DNA from: Flavilitoribacter sp020436695 | Lineage (GTDB): Bacteria; Bacteroidota; Bacteroidia; Chitinophagales; Saprospiraceae | NCBI GenBank assembly: GCA_041392665.1 | Contig: JAWKLQ010000020.1 | Span: 62,001-126,000, forward strand | DNA: 64,000 nt | Direction: 5' to 3' | Made by a program: the position numbers and the translations under genes | Notes under the pieces: generated by a model | What the model was told of the DNA's origin: nothing | Seen by the model: the letters and a program-made list of their open reading frames with translations, nothing else | Databases searched by the model: none | In this document: piece by piece, positions 53,501 to 61,437 of the stretch | Layout: each line of letters starts with the position of its first letter | Position numbering within the stretch: position 1 is the first letter of the stretch

Positions 53501-53733
53501 TTGGCGAAAGCCGATTCTTGCAGATCCAGACGTAGATCGGCCTTGCGGGCGTGTTCATCCGGACCGTGGCAGGAAAAACAACGATCCGACAGGATGGGGC
53601 GTACATGGAAATTGAAGTCGACCTTATCCGGCAGGTTCTCGTAAGCCAGGGCCACCTCATCCGGCAGCCCGCTGGAACAGGCGGTCAGTGTCAGAATGAG
53701 TGTTGCAGCTACATATCGTTGAAGGAAGGGCAT
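50503..53733 (-). CDS. PSD1 protein: planctomycete cytochrome c, DUF1549, LamG, DUF1553
   Basis: The lipobox-like TLTAC (C19) suggests a lipoprotein. A haem-binding CFSCH (C52, C55, H56) lies in the planctomycete cytochrome c domain. DUF1549 follows (about 160-370, with RRVYMDLTGLPPT), then a LamG/concanavalin domain (about 470-650) and DUF1553 (about 790-1045, with LFGRGLVNTPQDFGVQG). At 1076 aa it is complete. It pairs with the DUF1501 gene just downstream. A membrane-bound redox role is suggested by the haem site; the substrate is unknown. Confidence 0.93.
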   Translation of the reverse strand: MPFLQRYVAATLILTLTACSSGLPDEVALAYENLPDKVDFNFHVRPILSDRCFSCHGPDEHARKADLRLDLQESAFAKLVSGEGFAFKAGKPHHSLAIERILSDDPERQMPPPKSNLSMTEEEKAILVKWVEQGAEWKEHWAFLPPEAPELPELEHPNWPIVNPIDQFVYKKLEENGLEPNVPAEKERLLRRVYMDLTGLPPTIEQMDAFLADERPDAYERVVDQLLDSDANAERLALDWMDLSRYADSHGLHADGYRMMWPWRDWVIKAFRNNMPYDQFVTWQLAGDLLPNATTEQKLATAFNRNHPMTAEGGAIDEEFRLNYVFDRAETVATAFMGLTLNCARCHDHKFDPISQEEYYSFTAFFNNVKELGMTGDDGNYGPMLLLPEPETAEKLATIKAQISAKEMELQQKAEQITEISDFIQQLPNDYQPEKPVGYFPLDQISEENNRTVFDKNSNSVSPGTPKLVEGKFGKALSFTGNYDELNLKGIGLTELNEPFSASLWLNNSKKEKGRTQTLLGTSGNKNNFWRGWDFYLDEHNRLNARLINSLPHNYLHVQTTDSIALHTWTQVALTYDGSSEAAGLKLYINGQEAPIEIRYDRLYKTIYPITTGAHVRDPNRALRAAKSYRSFTGENGAFIGSLDEIRYYHSALTPLEVVLLDGNLTVSDIKKDPKQYQTLLKKHFRQQQPAIRQLQTELSDLQARKMEIMAPIDEVMVMEEMAKARPMYVYRRGAYDAPTHQVNTDTPHQLPPFPDDLPRNRLGLAQWLFQPNHPLTARVTVNRYWQMLFGRGLVNTPQDFGVQGSLPSHPELLDWLALEFRNSGWDVKALLRTIVLSTTYRQSSEPTQEAREKDPDNRLLARAPSYRLPAEMIRDNALAASGLLVRQVGGESVRPYQPEGLWIEKGTFSHILLTYQVTKGDSLYRRSLYTFVKRTSPHPFMTTFDAPPREVCTVKRENTNTPLQALILMNDPQFVEASRALAERMQVAGGEQLQDQLIYAFRLVTGRHPKDRELALFEELYQKQIHRFQEHPEEAKELLTVGEFQHAPELDDPNTAALAMVANTMLNHDEAYMRR

Positions 53734-53864
53734 GGGTGCAATGGTATTGGGCGGTTAATTCAGATTGAAAATAAGCATAAATATTTATTTGCAAAATTAG
53801 CTTTTCCAGCAGGAAGGCTATCCTGCGCTGAGCTGTGGAATAAGTTGCAGGTTCACGCTGGAAA

Positions 53865-53935
53865 GAGTCGTAAGTCGGAGACCGAGAGTTAGGTTGCTGC
53901 CCCAACTTTTTCGGCCGAAACCCGACTTACGACTC
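53865..53935. repeat. AAGTCGTAAGTC-type hairpin
   Basis: The perfect 14-base arms GAGTCGTAAGTCGG (53865-53878) and CCGACTTACGACTC (53922-53935) flank a 43-base loop that contains a further small stem (TTCGGCCGAA). It lies between the second oxidoreductase gene and PSD1 on the minus strand. Confidence 0.8.
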
Positions 53936-53973
53936 AGTTTGATCCTGATACAATGCATTTGAACTTCGGGCGT

Positions 53974-55350
53974 TTAAACATTCTCGGGCGTCGGATGTAC
54001 CCAGGGTTTCCGGTATTCCCGGGCCAACATCCTGGTTGCCTCTTCATCGCCGACCACGGTACGGGTTTTGGGATCGTACTGCAACGGCCGGCCATTCAAT
54101 TCCGCTGAGATATTAGCCAGAATACAACTTGCTGTGGAGATATGTCCCTGCTCGATGTCGGAAACCGGCCGTTCATTTTTGTCGATGGCGGCCAGAAAAT
54201 CCAGCATATGCCAACGGGAGGGTGGCGCACTACTGGTGGCACGGCCGTTGTCTCCGATATCGGCAGGAAATTGTTCCCCTTCGGTAATCGCTTCCTTGAG
54301 AATGCGACCGCCATCGCCCTGAGGGATAAACTCATACTGACGGGTGCTGGCCTTGAGCGTGCCCTTCTCACCGTAGATAATGTACGCCCATGGGTAATCC
54401 GGATCAGCTGAGGTACCCCAGGTCCGATGCTGCCAGACGCAATTCAGCTCCGGATATTCGAAAATAGCGTGCTGGGTGTCTGATATATTGGATTTTCCGT
54501 CTTTCTGCACATAGATGCCGGCTACGGAGCGCACCCGATCCGGCCAGCCGAGATCCAGCGTCCAGCGGACGGCATCGTACATATGTATGCACATGTCTCC
54601 GAGAATACCGTTGCCATATTCATTAAAGGCCCGCCACCAGCGGATATGCGGCAGACCGTCGTATGGACGTTTAGGTGCAGGGCCGCACCACATCTCATAA
54701 TCAAACCAATCGGGCACTGGCTCCAGTGGCGGATTGCCATCTACCCGCTGGTGGATATAACAGCACATCTCCACATGGGAGATCTTGCCGAGCAGGCCGG
54801 CTTCCACGATGCTCTTCTTGGCATCGATCAGGTGCGGTGTGCTTACCCTTTGCGTGCCTACCTGCACTATCTTATTGTACTTTCTGGCGGCGGCCACCAT
54901 GGCTTCGCCTTCAATGACGTCCACGCTGATGGGTTTTTCCACGTATACGTGGGCACCGGATCGGACAGCTTCGATCATCTGTAGGGCATGCCAGTGATCG
55001 GGTGTTCCGATGATGACAATATCCAGGTCTTTTTCCGCCAGCATTTTGCGGTAGTCGTTGTATTTGCGGGGCGTTTTTCCCGATTTATGCCATTGTTGTG
55101 CCTGCGCTACGGCATCGTCCAGCATATGTTGGTCAACATCGCAAATGGAGACTACTTCAATGTCAGCAACCTGCGACAGCCGGAAAAGATCATTCTTACC
55201 GAACCATCCGGCTCCGATCAGCCCTACCCGAAGCGGCGTATCGCGAAAAAGGAGGTCCAATCCGTAGGCCCCCAGGCTGGAATAGGCCATAGCGGCCGAG
55301 GCGCTCATCAAAAAGTGACGGCGATTAATGTGAAAAGTCTTGTCGTTCAT
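53974..55350 (-). CDS. second Tat-exported Gfo/Idh/MocA-family oxidoreductase
   Basis: The Tat signal is NRRHFLMSASAAMAYS. The Rossmann motif GLIGAGWFGKND, the IIGTPDHWHA stretch and the family signature VEKPISVD are present, and the C-terminal domain is full length (458 aa). It is related to but clearly different from the copy at 41213-42493. It is the most upstream gene of the minus-strand carbohydrate block and so likely lies nearest the block's promoter. Confidence 0.92.
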   Translation of the reverse strand: MNDKTFHINRRHFLMSASAAMAYSSLGAYGLDLLFRDTPLRVGLIGAGWFGKNDLFRLSQVADIEVVSICDVDQHMLDDAVAQAQQWHKSGKTPRKYNDYRKMLAEKDLDIVIIGTPDHWHALQMIEAVRSGAHVYVEKPISVDVIEGEAMVAAARKYNKIVQVGTQRVSTPHLIDAKKSIVEAGLLGKISHVEMCCYIHQRVDGNPPLEPVPDWFDYEMWCGPAPKRPYDGLPHIRWWRAFNEYGNGILGDMCIHMYDAVRWTLDLGWPDRVRSVAGIYVQKDGKSNISDTQHAIFEYPELNCVWQHRTWGTSADPDYPWAYIIYGEKGTLKASTRQYEFIPQGDGGRILKEAITEGEQFPADIGDNGRATSSAPPSRWHMLDFLAAIDKNERPVSDIEQGHISTASCILANISAELNGRPLQYDPKTRTVVGDEEATRMLAREYRKPWVHPTPENV

Positions 55351-55438
55351 TTTGTTGTGGTTTTCGTTTTGTCTGTTAAATATAAGCGGAACAAATATTT
55401 TTTCTGCGTCTTTTTGTTTGCAAATACCAAAAAGAGGC

Positions 55439-55470
55439 TTGGAAAGCTAGCGCGAAATACCCTATCTTTG
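55439..55470 (+). promoter_or_regulatory. promoter of the VWA protein gene
   Basis: TTG at 55439-55441 and a perfect TATCTTTG at 55463-55470 (21-base spacer) fit the Bacteroidota consensus. Transcription would start about 34 bases before the ATG at 55512. Confidence 0.6.
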
Positions 55471-55511
55471 AAAGGACCGCCCTGGCCCTATACTATCCAA
55501 AATCCCGATTC

Positions 55512-56219
55512 ATGTACCGAACGATTCTCCGCCCGATCTTTCTATTGGCTGTTATGGGGCTGGTCTCCGGCCAGCTTATTGCACAGCAGGAACGCGTACA
55601 GGCCTCCTGCCCGATGAATATTGTGATCGCTCTTGATTTTTCGGGAAGTGAACGAGCCTATCTGGACGAGATACGTACGGTATTGTTGGCCCTGACCAGC
55701 AGCTATGAACTGAGTGAGACCAACCTTAAGATCGGGATCATTACCTTCAATCGGGGAGCACAACGCATCCTGCCCTTAACCGGTGAAACGCATAAACTGG
55801 ATGCTGCTATTGAGGAATTGCGTATTCCCACCACGGTTTACGCCACAGATATACATTCTGCTATTGAAATGGCCAATGAAGAATTTCGCCTCCGCTCCAT
55901 CGTCGGCGTGCCCAAATTCTTCGTATTGGTATCAGATGGTGATCCGCATGCGCACTCGCGTGGATATGGTTTTCAGGAAGATCTGGTCAATATCGACCTG
56001 CTGAAGGCGGGAGACCCGGATAATGAAGTAGAACCGGTACACGTTTTTACGTTGTATACCGGCCGGTTATCGCCTTTCCAGAATCGCTTCAGTGAAGAAG
56101 TACGCAGGGCTTCCATACGCCACATGCAGACCATGGCCAGCGATCCCGGATCTTTCTTTTTTTATGAGCAATATCCGCTATTGGTGGAGTATTTTGAGCG
56201 AATAGCTCATTGTTTGTGA
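55512..56219 (+). CDS. exported von Willebrand factor A domain protein
   Basis: The signal peptide is MYRTILRPIFLLAVMGLVSG..., ending LIAQ. The mature part is one VWA domain with the MIDAS metal motif DFSGS (D42, S44, S46), a conserved Thr in ATDIHSAIEMA and the late Asp in LVSDGDPH. At 235 aa it has nothing else. VWA domains bind partner proteins through the metal site; the partner is unknown here. It has its own promoter and ends in a hairpin shared with the converging gene. Confidence 0.9.
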   Translation: MYRTILRPIFLLAVMGLVSGQLIAQQERVQASCPMNIVIALDFSGSERAYLDEIRTVLLALTSSYELSETNLKIGIITFNRGAQRILPLTGETHKLDAAIEELRIPTTVYATDIHSAIEMANEEFRLRSIVGVPKFFVLVSDGDPHAHSRGYGFQEDLVNIDLLKAGDPDNEVEPVHVFTLYTGRLSPFQNRFSEEVRRASIRHMQTMASDPGSFFFYEQYPLLVEYFERIAHCL

Positions 56220-56233
56220 GTTACAACAGTCCG

Positions 56234-56290
56234 TTCGTCGTAAGCCGATGGTCAGTCTCAATCAGACTTACGACTATCGACTTACGGCTC
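56234..56290. repeat. AAGTCGTAAGTC-type hairpin between converging genes
   Basis: The left arm GTCGTAAGCCGATGGTCAGT is complementary with mismatches to the right arm ACTTACGACTATCGACTTAC. It sits where transcription from both sides would end and may act as a bidirectional terminator. Confidence 0.65.
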
Positions 56291-56300
56291 AAAGACAATC

Positions 56301-56978
56301 TTAATATTTCTTTCCACTCAGCTTAAACCAGAACTGGACGCTACCGAAACCGTACCAGTCGTTCTTGCCGGGGTTACCGGCCAGACTTACTCCGTCCAGA
56401 TAGTCGGAGAAGGTCGGACGGGCACTGAATTCCAGCGCAATGGTGCCTTTAGAGGAAAAATTGTAACGGCCACCGACTCCGAATGGTACGATGAAACGGG
56501 TTTTGGACACATCAGCAGTTTCATCCAACATGATGTCTTCGCTTTCAAAATCATAAGTCAGCATAGGGTCGGTTAGCGCAGCACCTACCCCTATGAATAC
56601 GTAGGGGGAGACTTTACCTCCGTTACCCTGCCAGTTCCGCTGATGGCCCAGGATGTCATATTCAAAATCAGCAGAAAATTCGATAACTGGTGTTTCTGAG
56701 ATGAATACCTGCCCGCCGTATCGATCGAAGTGACGGTCCTGAGAAGTGAGTTTTGTGGTCAGTGCACTGACCCGAACGGCCATATTTGTATTGAAATAAC
56801 GGCGGATCATTAGTCCGTAAGCGCCGTTGATCTCATTGACGGAGCCGAAGTTGGACTCGACAAGGTCCCCTCCCATAGAGGAACCGCCAAGGAAAAATCC
56901 AATCTCAAATAGATCTGATTGTGCCTGTAAACTAAGGGATGACAGTGAAAATAAGAGGATGGTCAGTAAGTTTTTCAT
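56301..56978 (-). CDS. outer-membrane beta-barrel protein
   Basis: A signal peptide (ending SLQAQS) precedes about 200 residues of alternating strands typical of small OmpW/PorT-like barrels: EIGFFLGGSSMGGD, GLMIRRYFNTNMAVRV, VSPYVFIGVGAAL, VPFGVGGRYNFS and the C-terminal GSVQFWFKL. It is intact at 225 aa. A structural or porin-like role is likely; no ligand can be named. Confidence 0.87.
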   Translation of the reverse strand: MKNLLTILLFSLSSLSLQAQSDLFEIGFFLGGSSMGGDLVESNFGSVNEINGAYGLMIRRYFNTNMAVRVSALTTKLTSQDRHFDRYGGQVFISETPVIEFSADFEYDILGHQRNWQGNGGKVSPYVFIGVGAALTDPMLTYDFESEDIMLDETADVSKTRFIVPFGVGGRYNFSSKGTIALEFSARPTFSDYLDGVSLAGNPGKNDWYGFGSVQFWFKLSGKKY

Positions 56979-57266
56979 GTGAAACGTGGTTGTAATAAAG
57001 CAAGAAAAAAACAGCGTGTTTTCAAATCAGTGATGCTGGGGAAGGGATAACAGTTTCCCAATTACAAGACTTAGGGGGTTCCGGAGATATCTGCGATTGG
57101 ATGAATTATTGTATTGGTACGTAAATAGGTGGGATCGGTTGCATTGGAGCAGTAGAAATGTTTGTCCGGTGGATGTGGGCAATGGAAACTGCCGTCCCGG
57201 TTTTAGGCAAGAAGCCTCAAAGCTAAATGGTGGAGTTTGTTAGCCCGGACGTTTTAATTATTGCCG

Positions 57267-58391
57267 CTAGGTGAGATCCAGTGCTGAAATATAGACCGGA
57301 GCCCGGCGGTAAGCTTCGGCCATTTCCGGCGACGGATCAGTGAAACGCACCAGAATATCAACGGGGGAGGGCTTTTCCAGATGGTATAATAAGCCCAATT
57401 TTCCGGAATTTTTAAGGGTATGAAACAATCTACTTTCATCATCCAGCCAGATCAGGGCCGTATGCAACTGCAACTCCGCAAGTACGCTTTCCAGAAGAGA
57501 ATATAGGGCATGTTCCTGTTCTGGTAGATAAAAAATACCTTCAATGGCCGCGAAACGGAAATCCTTAGGATTGAACAGCCGGGAAAGCAATGGAATATGT
57601 GGAATCAGGTTTTGTGTAAGTCGCCCGGTAAATCCAGGCAGGTGTTGGACTACCCAATTGACGGGCATGGCGCGGAGCCCGGCCAGAATGCGTCCTTCTT
57701 TTTTAAATACGAAGTAATGATCGTCCTGAAAGAGATGGTCGGTGAAAAATTGCCGATAGTTCTGATATTGCGCCTCTACGCCCGCTAGTATCTCGGCTCT
57801 GTCATCCTCCGATGCTTTGCTTACCCACTTATTCTTTTTAGGAAAAAAACGACTGAACGGTAAGGTGCGAAAGCTGCGAATCCGCTGATAACCAAAGGAA
57901 TAACAGATCTGTAGAGATCGCTCGTTCTCGGATTCAACGTAGGCGTAATAATAACTTTGCTGCGTGCCGGGTAAAGGGGATGCGATATCCTCCGGATGGC
58001 TGAAAATATGTGCCAACCGGCTTTTGATCATGCTGCCCGGCCGTAAAAAAACGCTCTCGGTGGGTGTAGATCCGCTGCCGTGTTTTTTGCGGAAGATCTC
58101 CGCAAAAGACAAATATCGCACATATAAGGCATTGGATAACCGGTCACCATCCCTGACAGTTCTTTGGCAAAGGGTCATACCTGCCCGTGTGCGCTTGTCC
58201 TTACGTAAAGTGATGTAGTGTGTACGCTGAAGTTGCAGGATCCGGTCACGGGTATCGAGGTGCTGATACAGGGTTTTTCCGGGAGTTCCCCAAATGGTAT
58301 TGACCAGCAGGTCCACCAAGTCTGCATCAGGTTGAGGGTATTGTTCCAGCGACCAGGAACCGCGTTCGAATAGGGTCTTACTATTTTGCAT
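57267..58391 (-). CDS. GNAT-like acyltransferase family protein, unknown substrate
   Basis: The 374-aa protein has no signal peptide. Two regions resemble GNAT folds: residues about 60-190 (FAEIFRKKHG... YYYAYVESENERSLQICYSFGYQRIRSF, as in the beta4-alpha3 acyl-CoA-binding stretch and the following strand) and about 220-350 (YFVFKKEGRILAGLRAM, ALYSLLESVLAELQLHTAL). The assignment is by pattern only. The 56979-57266 space downstream holds no gene I can support. The GH31 gene lies 47 bases upstream. Confidence 0.6.
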   Translation of the reverse strand: MQNSKTLFERGSWSLEQYPQPDADLVDLLVNTIWGTPGKTLYQHLDTRDRILQLQRTHYITLRKDKRTRAGMTLCQRTVRDGDRLSNALYVRYLSFAEIFRKKHGSGSTPTESVFLRPGSMIKSRLAHIFSHPEDIASPLPGTQQSYYYAYVESENERSLQICYSFGYQRIRSFRTLPFSRFFPKKNKWVSKASEDDRAEILAGVEAQYQNYRQFFTDHLFQDDHYFVFKKEGRILAGLRAMPVNWVVQHLPGFTGRLTQNLIPHIPLLSRLFNPKDFRFAAIEGIFYLPEQEHALYSLLESVLAELQLHTALIWLDDESRLFHTLKNSGKLGLLYHLEKPSPVDILVRFTDPSPEMAEAYRRAPVYISALDLT

Positions 58392-58438
58392 TCGGAATAA
58401 ACTAATTGTAGGTGTAATAACAGTCTTTCAGATCACGC

Positions 58439-60778
58439 TTATTCGAAGATCAACTCCATCTGCTGCCCGCTGTAACTCACCTCCGTGATCCGGCCTTCCG
58501 GCAATAACTCCAATCTTAGCCGGCGTTGCTTCTCCTCTTCTCCCTGAGATTTGATCTGTAGGGTTCTGCTTCTATCCTTCCAGATAAAATGCGTCTGCGT
58601 ACTGCTTCCCGTCAGATAATCAAGGCTGATACCGTCATCTTCATATAGCGTAAAGTCACCATCGGCGCCGGTGTAGATCCTTATGGTCATGGGAACTGTC
58701 ACCGGCTGGTCGGTATACTGGCGTATAGGATCTACCGGAATGATCGCACCCGCACGTACATATATGGGCATCAGACGAAGATCAACTTCCCGTTGTATAC
58801 TTTGTCCACCATTTTCTTTTGTATTGGTCCACCAATCGTACCAGTCGCCTTCGGGCAGGTAGATCGCTCTTGACCTGGCTCCCTTTTCAAAGACCGGAGC
58901 GATCAGCAGATCGCGTCCCCATAAATACTGATCACCTCGCTGAACGGCTTGTTTATCCTTGGGATAATGAAGCCACATGGCTCTCATCAACGGCAGACCC
59001 TGTTCTCTGGCTTCCCAGGTTAGGGTGTAAGTATAGGGTAGCAGGCTATAACGCAACTCTGAGTATGTTCTACAGATCCGTTCGATCTCCGGATGGTTCA
59101 GTTCCGACTCAAGCGGAAGGTTATTGGCTGCCCCTTCGGCGGTAAAGTCATTGGTATTGTTGACCTCACGGGGTCCCATTTCCGATAGGCCCCAACCCCA
59201 GGGCAAACGGGTCCACCAGGTACGTCCGTGTGAGCGGAAAGAAGGACAAAAGGCCCCAAACTGAAACCATCGGGCGTACAGTTCACCGGTTAGCTCCGGA
59301 TTGGGATAGAATCCTCCAATATCGGAACCCCAGAAAGGGGATAGACTCAATGAATGGTTGATCCCAACGGCGATCTGTGCCTCCAGTGTCTTCCAGGAGC
59401 TTTGGGTGTCACCCGACCATACCCAACCGCCCCAACGTGCAATGCCCAGATGTCCATTCCGGTGCAGACTCCATGGGCGTCGGTCTGGTTGAGAATAAAT
59501 GGGACCCTGATAATACAACTGGTGGCGCTTGATCCGCTCGAACAGATCGAACCAGTCACCTTCATCCGGCCACCAGGCATCGATCCCGGAATCTACCAGC
59601 CCACTGTGTTGTTGCCAATAGTTCTTAATGTGAGCACCATCCATTTTTTCGCCGGCTTTCGATGGAATGCTTCCGTGCAGGGTCGGCAGCTTGTCCCGAT
59701 CCCAGGGAACGATGTGGACACCTACCCGGACATGACGGTCGTGCAGGTCGGATATAACTGCTCTGGGGGCCCGGTGAAAAACTTCTGGGTTAAACTCAAA
59801 GGAAGGTTGCCGGGTGTTCCAGCCCTGCGGGCAAAACCCTGTGCCCAGATAGATCACCGCGTCCAGCGGAATGTGTTTGCTGCGAAAACTGTCGACAATG
59901 CCCAGTATTTGCTCATCATCCTCCAGCGTACGATGCGATTGTATATATCCCAATGCCCATTTGGGGGGAAGTACGGCCGTGCCGCTGATGGCGGAAATAT
60001 CTTTCATCATGGCAGCGGGATCATGTGCGTCAAATACGAAGATATCGAAGAGGCCCGGTATCAGCTGGTCGGCAGGAGGAATCCCCTTACCCTGGCTGAG
60101 CCCCTGATTTTGCTGATCTTGTTGGGCACGGTTTTCTCCCTGGGGATCGAAAGGGAGAAATAACCCTTGTTCTTTTTGCTGAAGATCGATCTGTACCCAG
60201 GGGGTGGCCACATAGAGTCCCCATCCAGCCGTACCGATCAACATCGCCACCGGATTGCGCGACCCGTAGGCGTCACTTTGCCACCGGGGCAGCATCTGAT
60301 GAAAACGCCCTCGACGATCATATTCTACGGATAATTGCCTCCAGTTGACGCCACGCTCTGGTTTAGGTCCTCCTTCACCCAGGCCAAGTACCGGCCGGTC
60401 TTCCAGCCGAAAGCTGACATTGCCATCTTTCTGGAAAGTAAGTTCCTGTATAAATTGACCTTCTGCATTGGAAATGATCAGTTTTAACGGATCGGGTTGT
60501 ACTTCTACGACCATTTCGCCCACCTTTTGTCGGACAGGCCGGCTGATCGCACGCAAGCTGATTCCCGGAGACGGATATTCGCGTTCCGCCAGGGCCGGAT
60601 TATGAGGGAATGCTGCCTTAAAGCTCAGGGGCTTAAGGGTGATGCGAAGACTATGGGTGCCGGCTACTCTGATATCGAGTTGGGCTTCCTGCCCGGCCGC
60701 GATGATGGGCTGGGCCAATGCCGGTGATAAACCGCCCATCATGATCAGCAAACTCAGTAGGGTAATGGAGGTATGCAT
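58439..60778 (-). CDS. GH31 alpha-glucosidase family enzyme
   Basis: The signal peptide is MHTSITLLSLLIMMGGLSPA. An N-terminal beta-sandwich is followed by the TIM barrel with YLGTGFCPQGW, the nucleophile region DAWWPDEGDW (about residue 400-410), WGSDIGGFY and FRSHGRTWWTRLPWGWG near the acid/base loop. The C-terminal beta domains contain YLPEGDWYDWWTN and YEDDG, also family hallmarks. At 779 aa it is complete. It hydrolyses or transfers alpha-linked glucose or xylose in the periplasm. Confidence 0.94.
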   Translation of the reverse strand: MHTSITLLSLLIMMGGLSPALAQPIIAAGQEAQLDIRVAGTHSLRITLKPLSFKAAFPHNPALAEREYPSPGISLRAISRPVRQKVGEMVVEVQPDPLKLIISNAEGQFIQELTFQKDGNVSFRLEDRPVLGLGEGGPKPERGVNWRQLSVEYDRRGRFHQMLPRWQSDAYGSRNPVAMLIGTAGWGLYVATPWVQIDLQQKEQGLFLPFDPQGENRAQQDQQNQGLSQGKGIPPADQLIPGLFDIFVFDAHDPAAMMKDISAISGTAVLPPKWALGYIQSHRTLEDDEQILGIVDSFRSKHIPLDAVIYLGTGFCPQGWNTRQPSFEFNPEVFHRAPRAVISDLHDRHVRVGVHIVPWDRDKLPTLHGSIPSKAGEKMDGAHIKNYWQQHSGLVDSGIDAWWPDEGDWFDLFERIKRHQLYYQGPIYSQPDRRPWSLHRNGHLGIARWGGWVWSGDTQSSWKTLEAQIAVGINHSLSLSPFWGSDIGGFYPNPELTGELYARWFQFGAFCPSFRSHGRTWWTRLPWGWGLSEMGPREVNNTNDFTAEGAANNLPLESELNHPEIERICRTYSELRYSLLPYTYTLTWEAREQGLPLMRAMWLHYPKDKQAVQRGDQYLWGRDLLIAPVFEKGARSRAIYLPEGDWYDWWTNTKENGGQSIQREVDLRLMPIYVRAGAIIPVDPIRQYTDQPVTVPMTIRIYTGADGDFTLYEDDGISLDYLTGSSTQTHFIWKDRSRTLQIKSQGEEEKQRRLRLELLPEGRITEVSYSGQQMELIFE

Positions 60779-60879
60779 GGAGCTGAAAGTAAGAAATTTT
60801 TTTCTTTCTTATTTTTATTCTGATCCCAGGCAGCCTTTTGACCTTCAAGCTTGTATAGGGAAGAGAATAAACTCCTTTC

Positions 60880-61437
60880 ATGGACCAACACTCCAAAGCG
60901 GAATTCCAGCAGATCATTCAGGGCTGCCGGCGGCAGGACCGTAGTAGCCAGAATGCACTATACCGGCTATTCTATCCGTACGGTATGAGCATCTGTATCC
61001 GCTATACCGGTAGTGAATCGGAAGCTATCTCGATGTTGAACGATGGGTTCCTGAAGGTCTTCAGGCACATAAAGCAATATGACACCCAACAGCCGTTTAA
61101 ACCCTGGTTTCGAAGAATAGTGATCAATACGGCCATCAATCAGATCAAAAAAGACAAAAAATTCAAAATGGAAGTGCGCATGGAAGAAGCAAAACATTTG
61201 CCGTCAGAAGAAGATATTCTAAGCCGGATCGGCTATAAGGAGTTGATGGAAATGGTTCAGTCCCTTTCCGCTGCGTACCGTACGGTTTTCAATATGTACG
61301 TGATCGATGGATTCAAACACCAGGAAATAGCCGATAGCCTGGGAATTAGCATCGCTACTTCCAAATCCAATCTGGTAAGAGCCAGGGCCAGACTAAAAGA
61401 AATGCTGGCGGTTAAACTGAGTGATCCGCATGTCTGA
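60880..61437 (+). CDS. RNA polymerase ECF sigma factor
   Basis: Region 2 spans about residues 25-90 (ALYRLFYPYGMSICIRY, NDGFLKVFRHI). Region 4 spans about 125-178 (YRTVFNMYVIDGFKHQEIAD and the recognition helix ISIATSKSNLVRARARLKEM). At 185 aa it is a plain ECF sigma factor. Its stop overlaps the start of the next gene by 8 bases (ATGTCTGA), indicating translational coupling to the likely anti-sigma partner. Confidence 0.95.
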   Translation: MDQHSKAEFQQIIQGCRRQDRSSQNALYRLFYPYGMSICIRYTGSESEAISMLNDGFLKVFRHIKQYDTQQPFKPWFRRIVINTAINQIKKDKKFKMEVRMEEAKHLPSEEDILSRIGYKELMEMVQSLSAAYRTVFNMYVIDGFKHQEIADSLGISIATSKSNLVRARARLKEMLAVKLSDPHV

